From NCBI RefSeq assembly GCF_039543185.1, contig NZ_BAABJG010000029.1, positions 62,001 through 126,000 on the forward strand: DNA of 64,000 nt, in the 5' to 3' direction. How positions within the stretch are numbered: the first letter of the stretch is position 1; the number at the start of each line of letters is the position of its first letter. The DNA comes from Paenibacillus_S vulneris. Lineage in GTDB: Bacteria > Bacillota > Bacilli > Paenibacillales > NBRC-103111. Both the position numbers and the translations under genes were made by a program. Below are positions 1 through 9,050 of this stretch, piece after piece. The notes below the pieces were generated by a model. It saw nothing but the letters and a program-made list of their open reading frames with translations, ran no database searches and was not told the origin of the DNA.

Positions 1-1
1 A

Positions 2-499
2 CGGCTTGAACGATATACGGATGAAATCAGGAAGATTATCGACCAATTCAAGGTTTATTATCTGGAGCAGAAGTTCAAGGTCTTATCCGAAATGCTTGCG
101 GCCATGTGTGAATATGTCAAGCAGTCCGGCACGATTGAGGAAGTGGAGCCGATTGTCGAACTGCTGCTGCAAAGGGAACGGCAGAGCAGCCAGATCATCC
201 CTGACCTGGGCATTGCGTTGTTCCATATAAGGAGCGATAAGGTCAAGGCGCCTTCTTTTACATTGTTTCGGCTGCAGGAAGATTTGAAGCTTCTAGAGCC
301 TTCCCCCGCGGGTGTCAGGCAGCTGCTTCTGATGCTGGGTCCGAAAGAGCTTTCCAAGGAAAGCTTGGAGGTGCTTAGTGAAATAAGCTCCTACCTGATC
401 AATCCGGAAATGATCGAGCTGCTCAAAACGGGTGAAACAGCGGAGATCAAACAATTTCTATCGAGAGAGCTGGCTGTTTTTGTGGGAAATAAAAAATAA
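2..499 (+). CDS. mtlR: MtlR-type mannitol operon activator, C-terminal part (5' truncated by window edge)
   Basis: Open from the first base to the stop at 497-499, so only the C-terminal ~165 residues are present. The visible part (ITEIRK-like helix, then a stretch ending SRELAVFVGNKK) resembles the C-terminal EIIA-like domain of PRD-containing BglG/MtlR activators. These are transcription activators phosphorylated by the PTS that switch on mannitol genes. The DNA-binding and PRD domains lie upstream, outside the window. It is followed 22 bp later by mtlF on the same strand, the order seen in Bacillales mannitol loci. The identification rests largely on that neighbourhood; another PRD regulator is possible. 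Confidence 0.7.
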   Translation, partial: RLERYTDEIRKIIDQFKVYYLEQKFKVLSEMLAAMCEYVKQSGTIEEVEPIVELLLQRERQSSQIIPDLGIALFHIRSDKVKAPSFTLFRLQEDLKLLEPSPAGVRQLLLMLGPKELSKESLEVLSEISSYLINPEMIELLKTGETAEIKQFLSRELAVFVGNKK

Positions 500-521
500 A
501 CGGATAATGGAGAGATCTACT

Positions 522-959
522 ATGAGCATACTGTCTGCAAACAAAGTGAAACTAAACGCACAACCTAAAGACAAATTCGAAGCGATTCGCATGGCTGGCC
601 AGCTGCTGGTCGATGCTGGTCATACCTCGGCAGGTTATATCGAAAAAATGCTTGAGCGCGAGGCCACGCTGTCCACTTATATGGGCAATGGGCTGGCCAT
701 TCCGCACGGTACGCAGGATTCCAAATCGTTGATTCATTCCACAGGCTTGTCGATTGTACAAATTCCGCAGGGTGTCGATTTCGGAGACGGAGAAAAGGCA
801 ACGCTCGTTATCGGTATTGCTGCCGCCGGCGGTGAGCATTTGGACATTTTGACCAATGTAGCGATGGTTTGTTCTGAAGAGGAAAATATGGAGAGTATTC
901 AAAAAGCGTCCACAGCTGAGGAAATTATCGGTATATTCGAAAGCGGGATGGAATCATGA
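522..959 (+). CDS. mtlF: PTS mannitol-specific EIIA component
   Basis: A 145-residue cytoplasmic phosphocarrier that takes phosphate from HPr and passes it to the mannitol EIICB transporter (not in the window). The phospho-accepting histidine is visible in GLAIPHGT (His62), followed by the conserved region around GGEHLDIL. Start chosen at ATG 522 because GGAGAG at 509-514 sits 7 bp before it; an in-frame ATG at 507 has no site. Its stop overlaps the mtlD start (ATGA at 956-959), showing translational coupling. Confidence 0.93.
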   Translation: MSILSANKVKLNAQPKDKFEAIRMAGQLLVDAGHTSAGYIEKMLEREATLSTYMGNGLAIPHGTQDSKSLIHSTGLSIVQIPQGVDFGDGEKATLVIGIAAAGGEHLDILTNVAMVCSEEENMESIQKASTAEEIIGIFESGMES

Positions 960-2116
960 GAGCTCTGCATTTTGGCGCCGGGAACATTGGCAGGGGCTTC
1001 ATCGGGCTAGTATTGTCCCAAGCGGGTTATGAGGTTTGCTTCTCCGATGTGAACGACAGCTTGGTGGAATTGCTGAAGGAAAGAAAAGCATATACCGTTC
1101 GTTTGGCGAACGCTGCACAAGATTCGTTCCATGTATCGAACGTGACGGCGATAAATGGTAAGAATCTGGAGGATGTCGCGGAAGCCGTCGCACAGGCCGA
1201 TCTTGTGACAACGGCGGTTGGGGTTAACATTCTTAAACATATTGCTGAAGGAATAGCAATAGGGCTTGCTAAACGTGCAGAACGCGGTGCCGCCCCGCTC
1301 CACATTATCGCCTGCGAAAATGCGATCGGAGGAAGCACTCAGCTTAAAGAGCATGTATACAGCCATTTAAGCCCGGAGCTTCAAGAGATCGTAGGGAAAT
1401 TCGCTGCTTTTCCGGATTCGGCGGTTGACCGCATCGTTCCTATTCAGCACAATGAGGACCCTCTCGAAGTGAGGGTGGAGCCATTTTATGAATGGGTCGT
1501 GGATGAATCGAAAATGCTTCCGGGCTTTCATCGAATCGAAGGCGTACATTACGTTTCCGAGCTAGAGCCTTATATTGAGCGTAAGCTGTTTACAGTTAAC
1601 ACAGGGCACGGCTTCGCGGCTTACCTCGGATATCTGCAAGGCTACGGTACCATTCAAGAAGCGATGGCAGATTCCGAAATTGCGAAAAATGTAAGGAATA
1701 TCATGGAAGAAACAGGAGCGCTGCTTATCCGTAAATACGGGTTTGATCACGGGGGGCATGAGCAGTATATTGAGAAAATATTAGGCCGTTTCTCCAACCC
1801 TTATTTGACGGATCACATCGAACGTATCGGCAGATCGCCGATTCGCAAAATATCCCGTAACGACCGTTTTGTTCGTCCGGCCTTGCAGGCTTTCGAGCTT
1901 GGTCTGTCCACACGGTACCTAACAATGGGCATTGCCGCCGCGCTTCTGTTTGACATTGCGTCCGACCCGGAAGCTGCGGAAATTCAGAAGTCCTTATCCG
2001 AGCATGGCTTGGATCAAACCATTACGAGCTATACTTCGATCGATAAGGAGCACCCGCTGCATAAAGCCATTATTATTCATTATGAACAGTTAAAAGCGGG
2101 TGTTAAGGAGGTATGA
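956..2116 (+). CDS. mtlD: Mannitol-1-phosphate 5-dehydrogenase
   Basis: 386 residues, the usual family length. It oxidises mannitol-1-phosphate to fructose-6-phosphate with NAD+, the step after PTS uptake. The N-terminal Rossmann glycine motif reads HFGAGNIGRGFIG; the polyol-dehydrogenase region includes NTGHGFAAYLGY and RDxDRF-like ISRNDRFVRPALQA. The start overlaps the mtlF stop by 4 bp, and its own stop overlaps the first ATG of the next frame, so mtlF-mtlD-ptsI-ptsH read as one operon. Confidence 0.96.
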   Translation: MRALHFGAGNIGRGFIGLVLSQAGYEVCFSDVNDSLVELLKERKAYTVRLANAAQDSFHVSNVTAINGKNLEDVAEAVAQADLVTTAVGVNILKHIAEGIAIGLAKRAERGAAPLHIIACENAIGGSTQLKEHVYSHLSPELQEIVGKFAAFPDSAVDRIVPIQHNEDPLEVRVEPFYEWVVDESKMLPGFHRIEGVHYVSELEPYIERKLFTVNTGHGFAAYLGYLQGYGTIQEAMADSEIAKNVRNIMEETGALLIRKYGFDHGGHEQYIEKILGRFSNPYLTDHIERIGRSPIRKISRNDRFVRPALQAFELGLSTRYLTMGIAAALLFDIASDPEAAEIQKSLSEHGLDQTITSYTSIDKEHPLHKAIIIHYEQLKAGVKEV

Positions 2117-2118
2117 GC

Positions 2119-3849
2119 ATGACTGAAATGGTAACCAATCGTCTGTCCGGTATCGCTGCCTCACCGGGTATTGCTATCGGCAAAGCATTCCGCCTGCGTC
2201 AGGAGCAGTATGTTCCTGGGGCTGACAAGGCAGCCGATGTACAACGCGAGCTAACGCTCTTTCGCGAGGCGGTAGAGCGCGCAAAGCAAGAGCTCGAACA
2301 GATTCGCAGTATGACGGAAGCTCGAATGGGTGCGGCGAAGGCGGAAATTTTTGAAGCGCATCTGATGCTGTTAGAGGATCCCGATTTGATCGATGCCATC
2401 ATTGAGAAAATCGAAAACGAGGGTGATAACGCCCAATATGCGCTCCACGAGGTTTCCACTGTCTTCATCGAGGCACTGAGCGCAATGGATAATGAGTTGC
2501 TGCGGGAACGTGCGGCAGATGTGCGCGACGTATCAGGCCGTATAATGAGCCATTTGAGGGGAATCCCTCATGCATCGGTATCGGCCATCCATGAGCCGTG
2601 TGTTCTTGTTGCGGAGGATTTGACCCCTTCGGATACGGCGCAGTTAAATCTTGATTATGTGCTCGGGTTTGTAACCGAAATCGGCAGCCGCACCTCGCAT
2701 TCGGCGATTATGGCGCGTTCCCTTGAGGTACCTGCCATCGTGGGGGCAGGCGAGGCAGCGGCACTCATCGAAACGGGAACGCCGATCATTATGGACGCTG
2801 TGGGCGGTACCGTAATCGTCAATCCGACCGATGAGGAGCTAGCGGCGTACCAAGCGAGCAAAGCGGCGTATGACGAGCGTAGACGCGAGCTGCGCAAGCT
2901 GCTGGATCAGCCGACTGTTTCGCAGGATGGCCACCATGTAGAGCTGGCGGCCAATATCGGCAGCGTGGAAGATTTGCAGAAGGTGCTTGAGAACGGAGCG
3001 GAAGGCATCGGCTTGCTGCGGACGGAATTTTTGTATATGGGCCGTAGTGCTCTTCCCAGCGAAGATGAGCAGTTCCAGGTATATAAACATGTGCTGGAAC
3101 GAATGAAGAACAAGCCTGTTGTCATTCGTACGCTGGATATCGGCGGCGACAAGGAATTGCCGTATATGAAGCTTCCAGCGGAAAGCAATCCGTTCCTTGG
3201 ACTGCGCGCGGTGCGTTTATGCCTCAGCCGACAGGATTTGTTCCGTACCCAGCTTAGAGCTTTGCTGCGTGCAAGCAGCTTCGGCAATTTAAAAATCATG
3301 TTTCCTATGATTGCGGTAAGAGAAGAGCTTCTGGAGGCGAAGCGGCTGCTGCAGGAGGAAAAGGAGAAGCTGATTGGCGAAGGAACAGCCGTATCCGATA
3401 TCATCGAGATCGGAATCATGATAGAGATTCCTGCCGCGGCATTGGCTGCCGATCACTTAGCCAAAGAGGTCGACTTTTTCAGCATCGGCACCAATGATCT
3501 GATTCAATATACGATGGCCGCCGACCGCATGAACGAGAACGTGGCGTATTTGTATCAGCCGTGCCACCCTTCTGTGTTGCGATTAATCCGTATGGTGATT
3601 CAAGCCGCGGAGAAAGAAGGCAAATGGGTCGGTATGTGCGGAGAAATGGCCGGGGATGAAACGGCGGTTCCGATTCTACTTGGAATGGGACTCCATGAGT
3701 TCAGCATGAGCGCAGGGTCCATTTTGTCGACGCGGGCTCTCATCAAGCGGTTAAACCGCAGAGAGTGGGCTGATTATACGGAGCAAATAATGGCGATGAG
3801 CAGTCATGAGAGTATTCTTCAATTCGTACATCAAAAGACCAAGGAGTAA
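2119..3849 (+). CDS. ptsI: Phosphoenolpyruvate-protein phosphotransferase, PTS Enzyme I
   Basis: 576 residues, full length for Enzyme I. It autophosphorylates from PEP and hands phosphate to HPr. The active-site histidine is in GSRTSHSAIMAR (about residue 194), and the PEP-binding TIM-barrel carries the RTEFLYMGR and GTNDLIQY signatures and the C-terminal Cys in VGMCGEMAGD. ATG 2113 lies only 1 bp after AAGGAGG (2105-2111), while ATG 2119 is 7 bp after it, so 2119 is preferred. Its place inside a mannitol operon, upstream rather than downstream of HPr, suggests a pathway-dedicated copy or a rearranged general pts operon. Confidence 0.95.
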   Translation: MTEMVTNRLSGIAASPGIAIGKAFRLRQEQYVPGADKAADVQRELTLFREAVERAKQELEQIRSMTEARMGAAKAEIFEAHLMLLEDPDLIDAIIEKIENEGDNAQYALHEVSTVFIEALSAMDNELLRERAADVRDVSGRIMSHLRGIPHASVSAIHEPCVLVAEDLTPSDTAQLNLDYVLGFVTEIGSRTSHSAIMARSLEVPAIVGAGEAAALIETGTPIIMDAVGGTVIVNPTDEELAAYQASKAAYDERRRELRKLLDQPTVSQDGHHVELAANIGSVEDLQKVLENGAEGIGLLRTEFLYMGRSALPSEDEQFQVYKHVLERMKNKPVVIRTLDIGGDKELPYMKLPAESNPFLGLRAVRLCLSRQDLFRTQLRALLRASSFGNLKIMFPMIAVREELLEAKRLLQEEKEKLIGEGTAVSDIIEIGIMIEIPAAALAADHLAKEVDFFSIGTNDLIQYTMAADRMNENVAYLYQPCHPSVLRLIRMVIQAAEKEGKWVGMCGEMAGDETAVPILLGMGLHEFSMSAGSILSTRALIKRLNRREWADYTEQIMAMSSHESILQFVHQKTKE

Positions 3850-3855
3850 CCAGAT

Positions 3856-4119
3856 ATGATAACTCAAACTTATAAAGTACTGAATCCATCCGGTTTCCAT
3901 GCACGCCCTACTAAAGAATTTGTTCAGGCAGCCAGCACGTTCCCCTGCAAGATCAACGTGATTAAAGGGGACAAGAAAGTGAACGGGAAAAGTTCTCTTA
4001 GTATGCTGACCCTGGGCATTCAGCAAAATGATGAAGTAACGCTGGAAATAGACGGCGAGCAAGAAGAGCAAGCATTAACCCAATTGGGCGGACTGCTTAC
4101 GAAGATATTCGAGGAGTAG
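3856..4119 (+). CDS. ptsH: Phosphocarrier HPr (Ser46-type)
   Basis: 87 residues. His15 and Arg17 are in GFHARPT, and Ser46 is at the expected position in NGKSSLSML, so both PEP-dependent (His) and HPr-kinase-dependent (Ser) phosphorylation look possible. Compared with the usual KSIMGVMSLG loop, residues 47-51 read SLSML; this face contacts HPrK and CcpA, so regulatory interactions could differ (inference). It lies 6 bp after ptsI and is the last gene before a terminator. General operons are usually ptsH-ptsI, and the reverse order here is notable. Confidence 0.94.
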   Translation: MITQTYKVLNPSGFHARPTKEFVQAASTFPCKINVIKGDKKVNGKSSLSMLTLGIQQNDEVTLEIDGEQEEQALTQLGGLLTKIFEE

Positions 4120-4167
4120 CATGCTTGCAGGTTTTGGAAAAGTAGATCCTTGTCCACACGACAAACT

Positions 4168-4217
4168 GTACCCTATAGAGTAGACACATAAAGTAGTCTG
4201 CCTATAGGGTACTTTTT
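4168..4217 (+). terminator. Rho-independent terminator of the mannitol/PTS operon
   Basis: Perfect 11-bp arms (4168-4178 and 4202-4212; GTACCCTATAG / CTATAGGGTAC) followed by a T run. Confidence 0.85.
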
Positions 4218-4261
4218 CCTGCTCGCTGGAAACTATCAGCCTATCCAAATCTGTAGCTCAC

Positions 4262-5017
4262 TTAAATGTCATAAGAGTAATCCGCCGGCAAAACTCTCCT
4301 TAAGAACTGTTGGGTACGTTCTTCTTTTGGACTTGTAAATATGTCCTTCGGCGTCCCTTGCTCCACGATGCTTCCGCCATCCATAAAAATAACCGTGTTA
4401 GCCACATCCCTGGCAAAGGACATTTCGTGAGTAACCACTAGCATCGTTGTCCCTTCCTTCGCAATGTTTCTCATGACGGTTAATACTTCCCCGACTAATT
4501 CCGGATCAAGCGCAGAAGTAGGCTCATCAAATAGAATGATGTCAGGATTTAGTGCAAGGGCCCTCGCAATGCCAACCCGTTGCTGCTGGCCTCCTGATAA
4601 TTGGCTGGGATACGCGTTGTATTTGTCTGAAAGCCCTACTTTATCGAGCATGGCCCTGCCGATTTCATCCGCCTCCTGTTTAGGTACCTTTCTTCCGATA
4701 ATCAGTCCTTCGGTCACATTTTCTAACGCTGTTTTGTTGTTGAACAAATTATAATTTTGGAATACGAAAGCGACCTTTTGGCGAATGTCGTGAATTTGTT
4801 TTTTTGTTGCTGTTCGAAGGTTCACATCGACATTTCCAAACACGGCGTGCCCCTGGTCGGATCTTTCCAAAAAATTAATGCATCGGAGTAAGGTGGTTTT
4901 ACCCGAGCCGCTGGGACCAAGGATGACGACCACGTCGCCCTTATCTATTTTTAGGCTGACTCCCTTTAAAATCTCCTGTTTACCAAATGATTTATAGACA
5001 TCCCGAATCTCTAACAC
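4262..5017 (-). CDS. Polar amino-acid ABC transporter ATP-binding protein (GlnQ/TcyN family)
   Basis: 251 residues, the energising subunit of an importer. Walker A GPSGSGKTT (about residues 33-41), signature LSGGQQQR, Walker B IILFDEPTSALDP and switch VVTHE are intact. It is last in a four-gene minus-strand operon (binding protein, two different permeases, ATPase). That arrangement resembles the cystine-type tcy systems of Bacillus, but substrate specificity cannot be read from the ATPase. Confidence 0.9.
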   Translation of the reverse strand: MLEIRDVYKSFGKQEILKGVSLKIDKGDVVVILGPSGSGKTTLLRCINFLERSDQGHAVFGNVDVNLRTATKKQIHDIRQKVAFVFQNYNLFNNKTALENVTEGLIIGRKVPKQEADEIGRAMLDKVGLSDKYNAYPSQLSGGQQQRVGIARALALNPDIILFDEPTSALDPELVGEVLTVMRNIAKEGTTMLVVTHEMSFARDVANTVIFMDGGSIVEQGTPKDIFTSPKEERTQQFLRRVLPADYSYDI

Positions 5018-5041
5018 GTGTGTGGCCCCCCTTGCTCATTC

Positions 5042-5764
5042 TTAGGCATTTACCGTTTTGTAGGTTCTCAAATATTTCTCGTACCGCTTAAATCCGTATT
5101 CCACCAGACTGCAAATAATCAAATAGATAAGAAAAATATCGATATAAGCCTCTACGTAGTTGTAGCCGACGTTGGCCGCTACTTTAGCTTTTAATGTAAT
5201 TTCTTGCAAGGACATCGCATAGCCCAAAGAGGTAGCTTTAATGAGATTGGTTGTCGCAGTACAAATATTGGGTAATGCCACGACCAAAGCTTGTGGAATG
5301 ATAATCCTTCTAAAAGCTTGCACGGTAGTTAATCCGACAGACAAAGCGGCTTCCAGCTGCCCCTTGTTGACCGTGTTGATGGCCGAACGGAATACCTCGA
5401 TCAGCGTAGCTGTCGTGTACAAGGAAAATACGATGAATGCGTACCAGATAGGATTCACTTTGTAAATGTCAACTTGAATATGAAGCTTGGCAAATAGATT
5501 AGTTAGCAATAAGGGCACGCTGCTGTAGATAATAAAAATTTGGACGATGATAGGTGTTCCTCTTACAAAAGAAACATAGATCTGAGCGAGCCGGTGCAAA
5601 ACCGGGATTTTGTTAATTCTGGTTAACGCCCCCATAAAGCCTAGTGGAGCCGCAATCAGCAGCGCGACCACTGTAATGGCTAGCGCAGTAGGAGCACCGG
5701 ATAATGCTATAAAAAAGGTTTTCACCAAAAATCCCCAATCGAGCCCTTCCGACACGTTCTCCAC
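5042..5764 (-). CDS. Amino-acid ABC transporter permease (second of two)
   Basis: 240 residues with about five hydrophobic membrane segments and the His/Glu/Gln permease features: the conserved FVRGTPIIVQIF region and an EAA loop (GQLEAALSVGLTTVQAFRRIIIPQAL) that docks to the ATPase. Its start lies only 4 bp beyond the stop of the other permease gene, so they are translated together. Two non-identical permeases imply a heterodimeric channel. Confidence 0.9.
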   Translation of the reverse strand: MENVSEGLDWGFLVKTFFIALSGAPTALAITVVALLIAAPLGFMGALTRINKIPVLHRLAQIYVSFVRGTPIIVQIFIIYSSVPLLLTNLFAKLHIQVDIYKVNPIWYAFIVFSLYTTATLIEVFRSAINTVNKGQLEAALSVGLTTVQAFRRIIIPQALVVALPNICTATTNLIKATSLGYAMSLQEITLKAKVAANVGYNYVEAYIDIFLIYLIICSLVEYGFKRYEKYLRTYKTVNA

Positions 5765-5768
5765 CTCC

Positions 5769-6476
5769 TTATACGGTTTTTAGAGCTTGTTTTCCTTTGC
5801 TGAATACTCGTTCCAGCTTCGAGAACAGCTGCTCAATAGCAATGGAAATTACCCAGTAAATCAGGGACAAGGCCAAATAAATTTCTAACGCATGAGCGTT
5901 GTAATTGCTTGAAATAATTAAACTTGCTTTCCCGATGACATCGATCAATCCAATCGTATACGCCAAGGAGCCTTCCTTAATCAGCGCTAGCAGGCTGTTG
6001 CCAAAATTGGGCAGTGCCACTACAAAAGCCTGGGGAAAAATGATTCTCCTGTAAGCCTGCGTGCTGCTCAATCCTACACTTACCGCAGCTTCATACTGCC
6101 CTTTATCTACAGATTCATAGGCGGTTCGGATGACCTCGGACATCGCTGCCGCGAATTGAAGCGAGAACGTAATAACCACAAATACCGATTTATCAATGCT
6201 GTTCAAGTCGATGCCAAACTGATTGAATAGGAACGGGATTCCGTAATACGTTAGAAATAGAAGCACAATGGACGGCGTGCATCGGATTATAGTGGTGTAC
6301 CCATGAGCCATTTTACTAGCCCAGCGATTCTTCCCTATTTTTGCCGCCGCTAGAAGGAAGCCCAGAAGGGTGCCGAACAATACAGAGAAACCGGTAACCA
6401 TAAAGGTTACTTTTAAAAACGGAATTAACACGGGAATGGAGTCAAAGATATATGTTGCATCGAAATACTGGTTCAT
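5769..6476 (-). CDS. Amino-acid ABC transporter permease (first of two)
   Basis: 235 residues, hydrophobic, of the same family as its downstream neighbour. The EAA loop reads GQYEAAVSVGLSSTQAYRRIIFPQAF, and TIIRCTPSIVLLF corresponds to the usual RGTP region, with Cys in place of Gly. It partners with the 5042-5764 product. Separated from the binding-protein gene by about 110 bp that contain a minus-strand hairpin with T run. Confidence 0.9.
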   Translation of the reverse strand: MNQYFDATYIFDSIPVLIPFLKVTFMVTGFSVLFGTLLGFLLAAAKIGKNRWASKMAHGYTTIIRCTPSIVLLFLTYYGIPFLFNQFGIDLNSIDKSVFVVITFSLQFAAAMSEVIRTAYESVDKGQYEAAVSVGLSSTQAYRRIIFPQAFVVALPNFGNSLLALIKEGSLAYTIGLIDVIGKASLIISSNYNAHALEIYLALSLIYWVISIAIEQLFSKLERVFSKGKQALKTV

Positions 6477-6521
6477 GGTTCACCTTCATTCTGGCTTATG
6501 AATAGGTAAAAGCATTAATCG

Positions 6522-6547
6522 AAAAAACTTGCCACTCAAGTGACAAG
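6522..6547 (-). terminator. Intra-operon hairpin with T run
   Basis: On the minus strand, 9-bp arms (one G-U pair) with a 2-nt loop are followed by six T. It lies between the binding-protein gene and the permeases, where partial termination would make binding protein in excess, a common design (inference). Confidence 0.6.
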
Positions 6548-6587
6548 CTTTTATTTGACTTTGGGAAACTGGCTAGGCAATAGGCCA

Positions 6588-7466
6588 TTACCTTTTAACG
6601 GCATTTAATACCTCGAACAAATCCCGGCCATAAAATTTGGTGCTCAATTCATTGAGCTTCTTGTCATTTTTCAGCTTTTTAATAGCCTCATCGTAAGCAT
6701 CTGCGAATTCCTGTTCCTTCTTATTGAACAACGGCCAGGTTTTGATTACGGCGAACTCATTGTAGACAATCTGATCCTTGAACTTATAATAGGGGCCGTC
6801 CGGCTCGGTGACTTGCTTTTGGAAAGGACCTTCAATCATGACTCCTCCGTCCACGCGCCCTTCATTTACCCATTGAACTACATCCACTGTGAACGAATCG
6901 CCGGCTTGCAATTTTACTTTATTATTAGGATTCGTCTTGTTGTATTCGTCAATAATGGTATATTGCGCGTTATTTGCGGCAATAGGCGCTAGCGTAAATC
7001 CGGCTGAAGCGAAATCCGACAGGTTTTTAATGTTTTCATTCTTTTTCTTCAATACAAGTCCGGTGCTGCTTAAGCCCAGAAATTCTTTGGGGAAAATAAA
7101 TTTTTTGGTTCGCTCCTCTGTCCAAAAAGCATTTTTAATACCCACTTGATACTTACCTTGTTCAACGCCTAATAATAAGTCGTCGCTGGATGTTCCGACG
7201 AATTCGAATTTGTATTGAGGGAGTAATTGGCTTACTAGCTTCATAGCTTCGACATCATATCCCGTTGGATTGCCCTTGTCGTCCGTGTAGCTTATAGGCT
7301 TGGAAGCTTGATCATACGCTATTTTGACGACTCTGGCTTTGGAGTCTTTAACATCCGATGAGCCCTTCGATGCGTCTGTGGAAGCCGTTGTGCTTGAACC
7401 GCATCCCGCCAGTAGAGTGACCAACGCTAAACTAGTGACAGCCATAGATAACCATTTTTTTCTCAT
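6588..7466 (-). CDS. Amino-acid ABC transporter substrate-binding lipoprotein (SBP family 3)
   Basis: About 292 residues. A lipoprotein signal with lipobox LLAGCGS anchors it outside the membrane, followed by a type-II periplasmic-binding fold (VKIAYDQASKPISYTDDKGNPTGYDVEAMKL is typical of SBP-bac-3). It captures the substrate for the two permeases. ATG 7466 is preferred (AAGGAG ends at 7476, 9 bp upstream); a GTG at 7469 is possible. Operon position and type suggest cystine or another sulfur amino acid, supported only indirectly by the divergent flavoenzyme and the ATTGGAA/CCAAT motifs upstream. Confidence 0.88.
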   Translation of the reverse strand: MRKKWLSMAVTSLALVTLLAGCGSSTTASTDASKGSSDVKDSKARVVKIAYDQASKPISYTDDKGNPTGYDVEAMKLVSQLLPQYKFEFVGTSSDDLLLGVEQGKYQVGIKNAFWTEERTKKFIFPKEFLGLSSTGLVLKKKNENIKNLSDFASAGFTLAPIAANNAQYTIIDEYNKTNPNNKVKLQAGDSFTVDVVQWVNEGRVDGGVMIEGPFQKQVTEPDGPYYKFKDQIVYNEFAVIKTWPLFNKKEQEFADAYDEAIKKLKNDKKLNELSTKFYGRDLFEVLNAVKR

Positions 7467-7620
7467 CACGCAAATCTCCTTTGAAATGATCTATAAAGTT
7501 TGTTAGAAACCCGGTAGAATGATAAACCAACGTGAACCTTTTTTTGATGAACCAAATATTAACACAAGAAAACCAATCAGTAAAGTAGGAATTAAAATAG
7601 ATCAAAGGTGTCTTTCATTC

Positions 7621-7678
7621 TTGACAAATAACCGGCATTGGAAATAACATAATACTAAATAAATCCAATCGGAATTAT
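7621..7678 (+). promoter_or_regulatory. Promoter of the acyl-CoA-dehydrogenase-like gene with possible CymR-like sites
   Basis: TTGACA at 7621-7626 and TAACAT at 7645-7650, 18 bp apart. Within and after it lie GCATTGGAAATAAC and its partly inverted echo AAATCCAATCGGAATTAT, similar to sites bound by the cysteine-metabolism repressor CymR. The CymR assignment is inference from a remembered motif. Confidence 0.45.
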
Positions 7679-7736
7679 ATGATATTTTGGATCGTTAGGC
7701 AAGAGGGTACTTTTATCGCATAGAGGGGGAATCAGG

Positions 7737-8909
7737 ATGAATTTATTTATACGGCGGGATATTCAACAAGAATGGCTGAACAAGCTATACGAGAAGGAGG
7801 CTGATTTCAAAAATAAAGCCGCGCGAATCGATGAGGAGGGGCTCTTCCCTACGGAAAATATAGTAGATTTAATCGAACTGGGCTACACCCGGTCGACACT
7901 TCCAAAAGCTTATGGCGGGGAAGGGCTAAACGTATATGATATGGTACTGCTCCAGGAAACAGTCGCGAGCTTCGATGCCTCTACTGCCTTAGCTATTGGG
8001 TGGCATTTGTCCGTGATCGGGGAGCTGTTTGAGAAAAAATTATGGTCGGATCGAGACCTGAATTTTATAGCTGAAGAAATTGCCAAGGGGGCCTTAATCA
8101 ATCGAGTTGCCTCTGAGGCGCAGACAGGAAGCCCGACAAGAGGCGGCCGCCCCGAGACCAAGGCCATAAAAAAAGGGAACCATTGGGTGATCTCGGGACG
8201 TAAGGTGTTTACATCGCTTGCTCCTATGTTAACTTATTTTCTTGTTTCGGCATGGATAGAGGAAACGGAGACGATCGGGTACTTCCTGGTACATAAGGAT
8301 TTAGAGGGACTTAGAATTGATGAAACTTGGGATACCATTTCGTTACGGGGAACAGGCAGCCACGATCTTGTCCTGGAACAAGTCACTGTCCATGAGGATC
8401 TGCTTGTTGAACCGGATATTCTTGGCAGAGGAAAAGAAGTGAACGGCTGGCTGCTCCACATTCCGGCTTGTTATCTGGGCGTCGCGCAGGCTGCGAGAGA
8501 CTATGCGGTCCGGTTTGCCAATCAATATTCGCCTAATAGTATAAGCGGGCCGATCAGTCAGCTGGCTAACATTCAACAGCTGATAGGCGAAATGGATCTT
8601 GAGCTGATGAAAGTAAGGCATTTTTTATATAGTGCTGCCGAAGCCTACGATGATTTATCGCGAAGACCGTTCCTCACGAACGAGCTCGGCGCGGCCAAAC
8701 ATGCAGTCACCAATTCGGCGATTGCTGTTGTGGACAAAGCGATGAGAATCCTGGGAATCAAAAGCATCCACCGCAGCAATCCATTGCAGCGATACTATCG
8801 GGATGTAAGAGCCGGCTTGCATAATCCGCCTATGGATGACGCTACCATACAAAAGATTGCCTTATCGGCCATCGAGCAGGATAAGTTAAAAGCCGCGGCA
8901 CGAGTATGA
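7737..8909 (+). CDS. Acyl-CoA dehydrogenase-family flavoprotein (SfnB/DszC-like group possible)
   Basis: 390 residues. The three-part acyl-CoA dehydrogenase layout is visible: helical N-terminus, a middle beta domain (VASEAQTGSPTRGG, RGTGSHDLVLEQVTV) and a C-terminal helical domain (GIKSIHRSNPLQRYYRDVRAGLHNPPMDD). The last motif, with HNPPMD, resembles the flavin-dependent monooxygenase-like members used in sulfur scavenging more than beta-oxidation enzymes. It stands alone, divergent from the amino-acid importer, with AGGGGGAATC before its ATG. A role in sulfur-compound use is an inference from context. Confidence 0.75.
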   Translation: MNLFIRRDIQQEWLNKLYEKEADFKNKAARIDEEGLFPTENIVDLIELGYTRSTLPKAYGGEGLNVYDMVLLQETVASFDASTALAIGWHLSVIGELFEKKLWSDRDLNFIAEEIAKGALINRVASEAQTGSPTRGGRPETKAIKKGNHWVISGRKVFTSLAPMLTYFLVSAWIEETETIGYFLVHKDLEGLRIDETWDTISLRGTGSHDLVLEQVTVHEDLLVEPDILGRGKEVNGWLLHIPACYLGVAQAARDYAVRFANQYSPNSISGPISQLANIQQLIGEMDLELMKVRHFLYSAAEAYDDLSRRPFLTNELGAAKHAVTNSAIAVVDKAMRILGIKSIHRSNPLQRYYRDVRAGLHNPPMDDATIQKIALSAIEQDKLKAAARV

Positions 8910-9005
8910 AGCCTGGTTTCTGCCTTTACGCCCGAACATCCACACCATGACGCGGCGGATCACTGATTTGCTAAACTGCAGTTCGTTCCCAATAAATGCG
9001 AATAG

Positions 9006-9031
9006 CATCGACGATTCAGTCGGTGTTTTTT
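9006..9031 (+). terminator. Terminator hairpin
   Basis: Arms CATCGAC/GTCGGTG (9006-9012, 9019-9025) followed by six T. It closes the flavoprotein transcript. The 8910-9005 stretch holds nothing else recognisable. Confidence 0.7.
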
Positions 9032-9050
9032 GCATTTCGGGACATTACCG

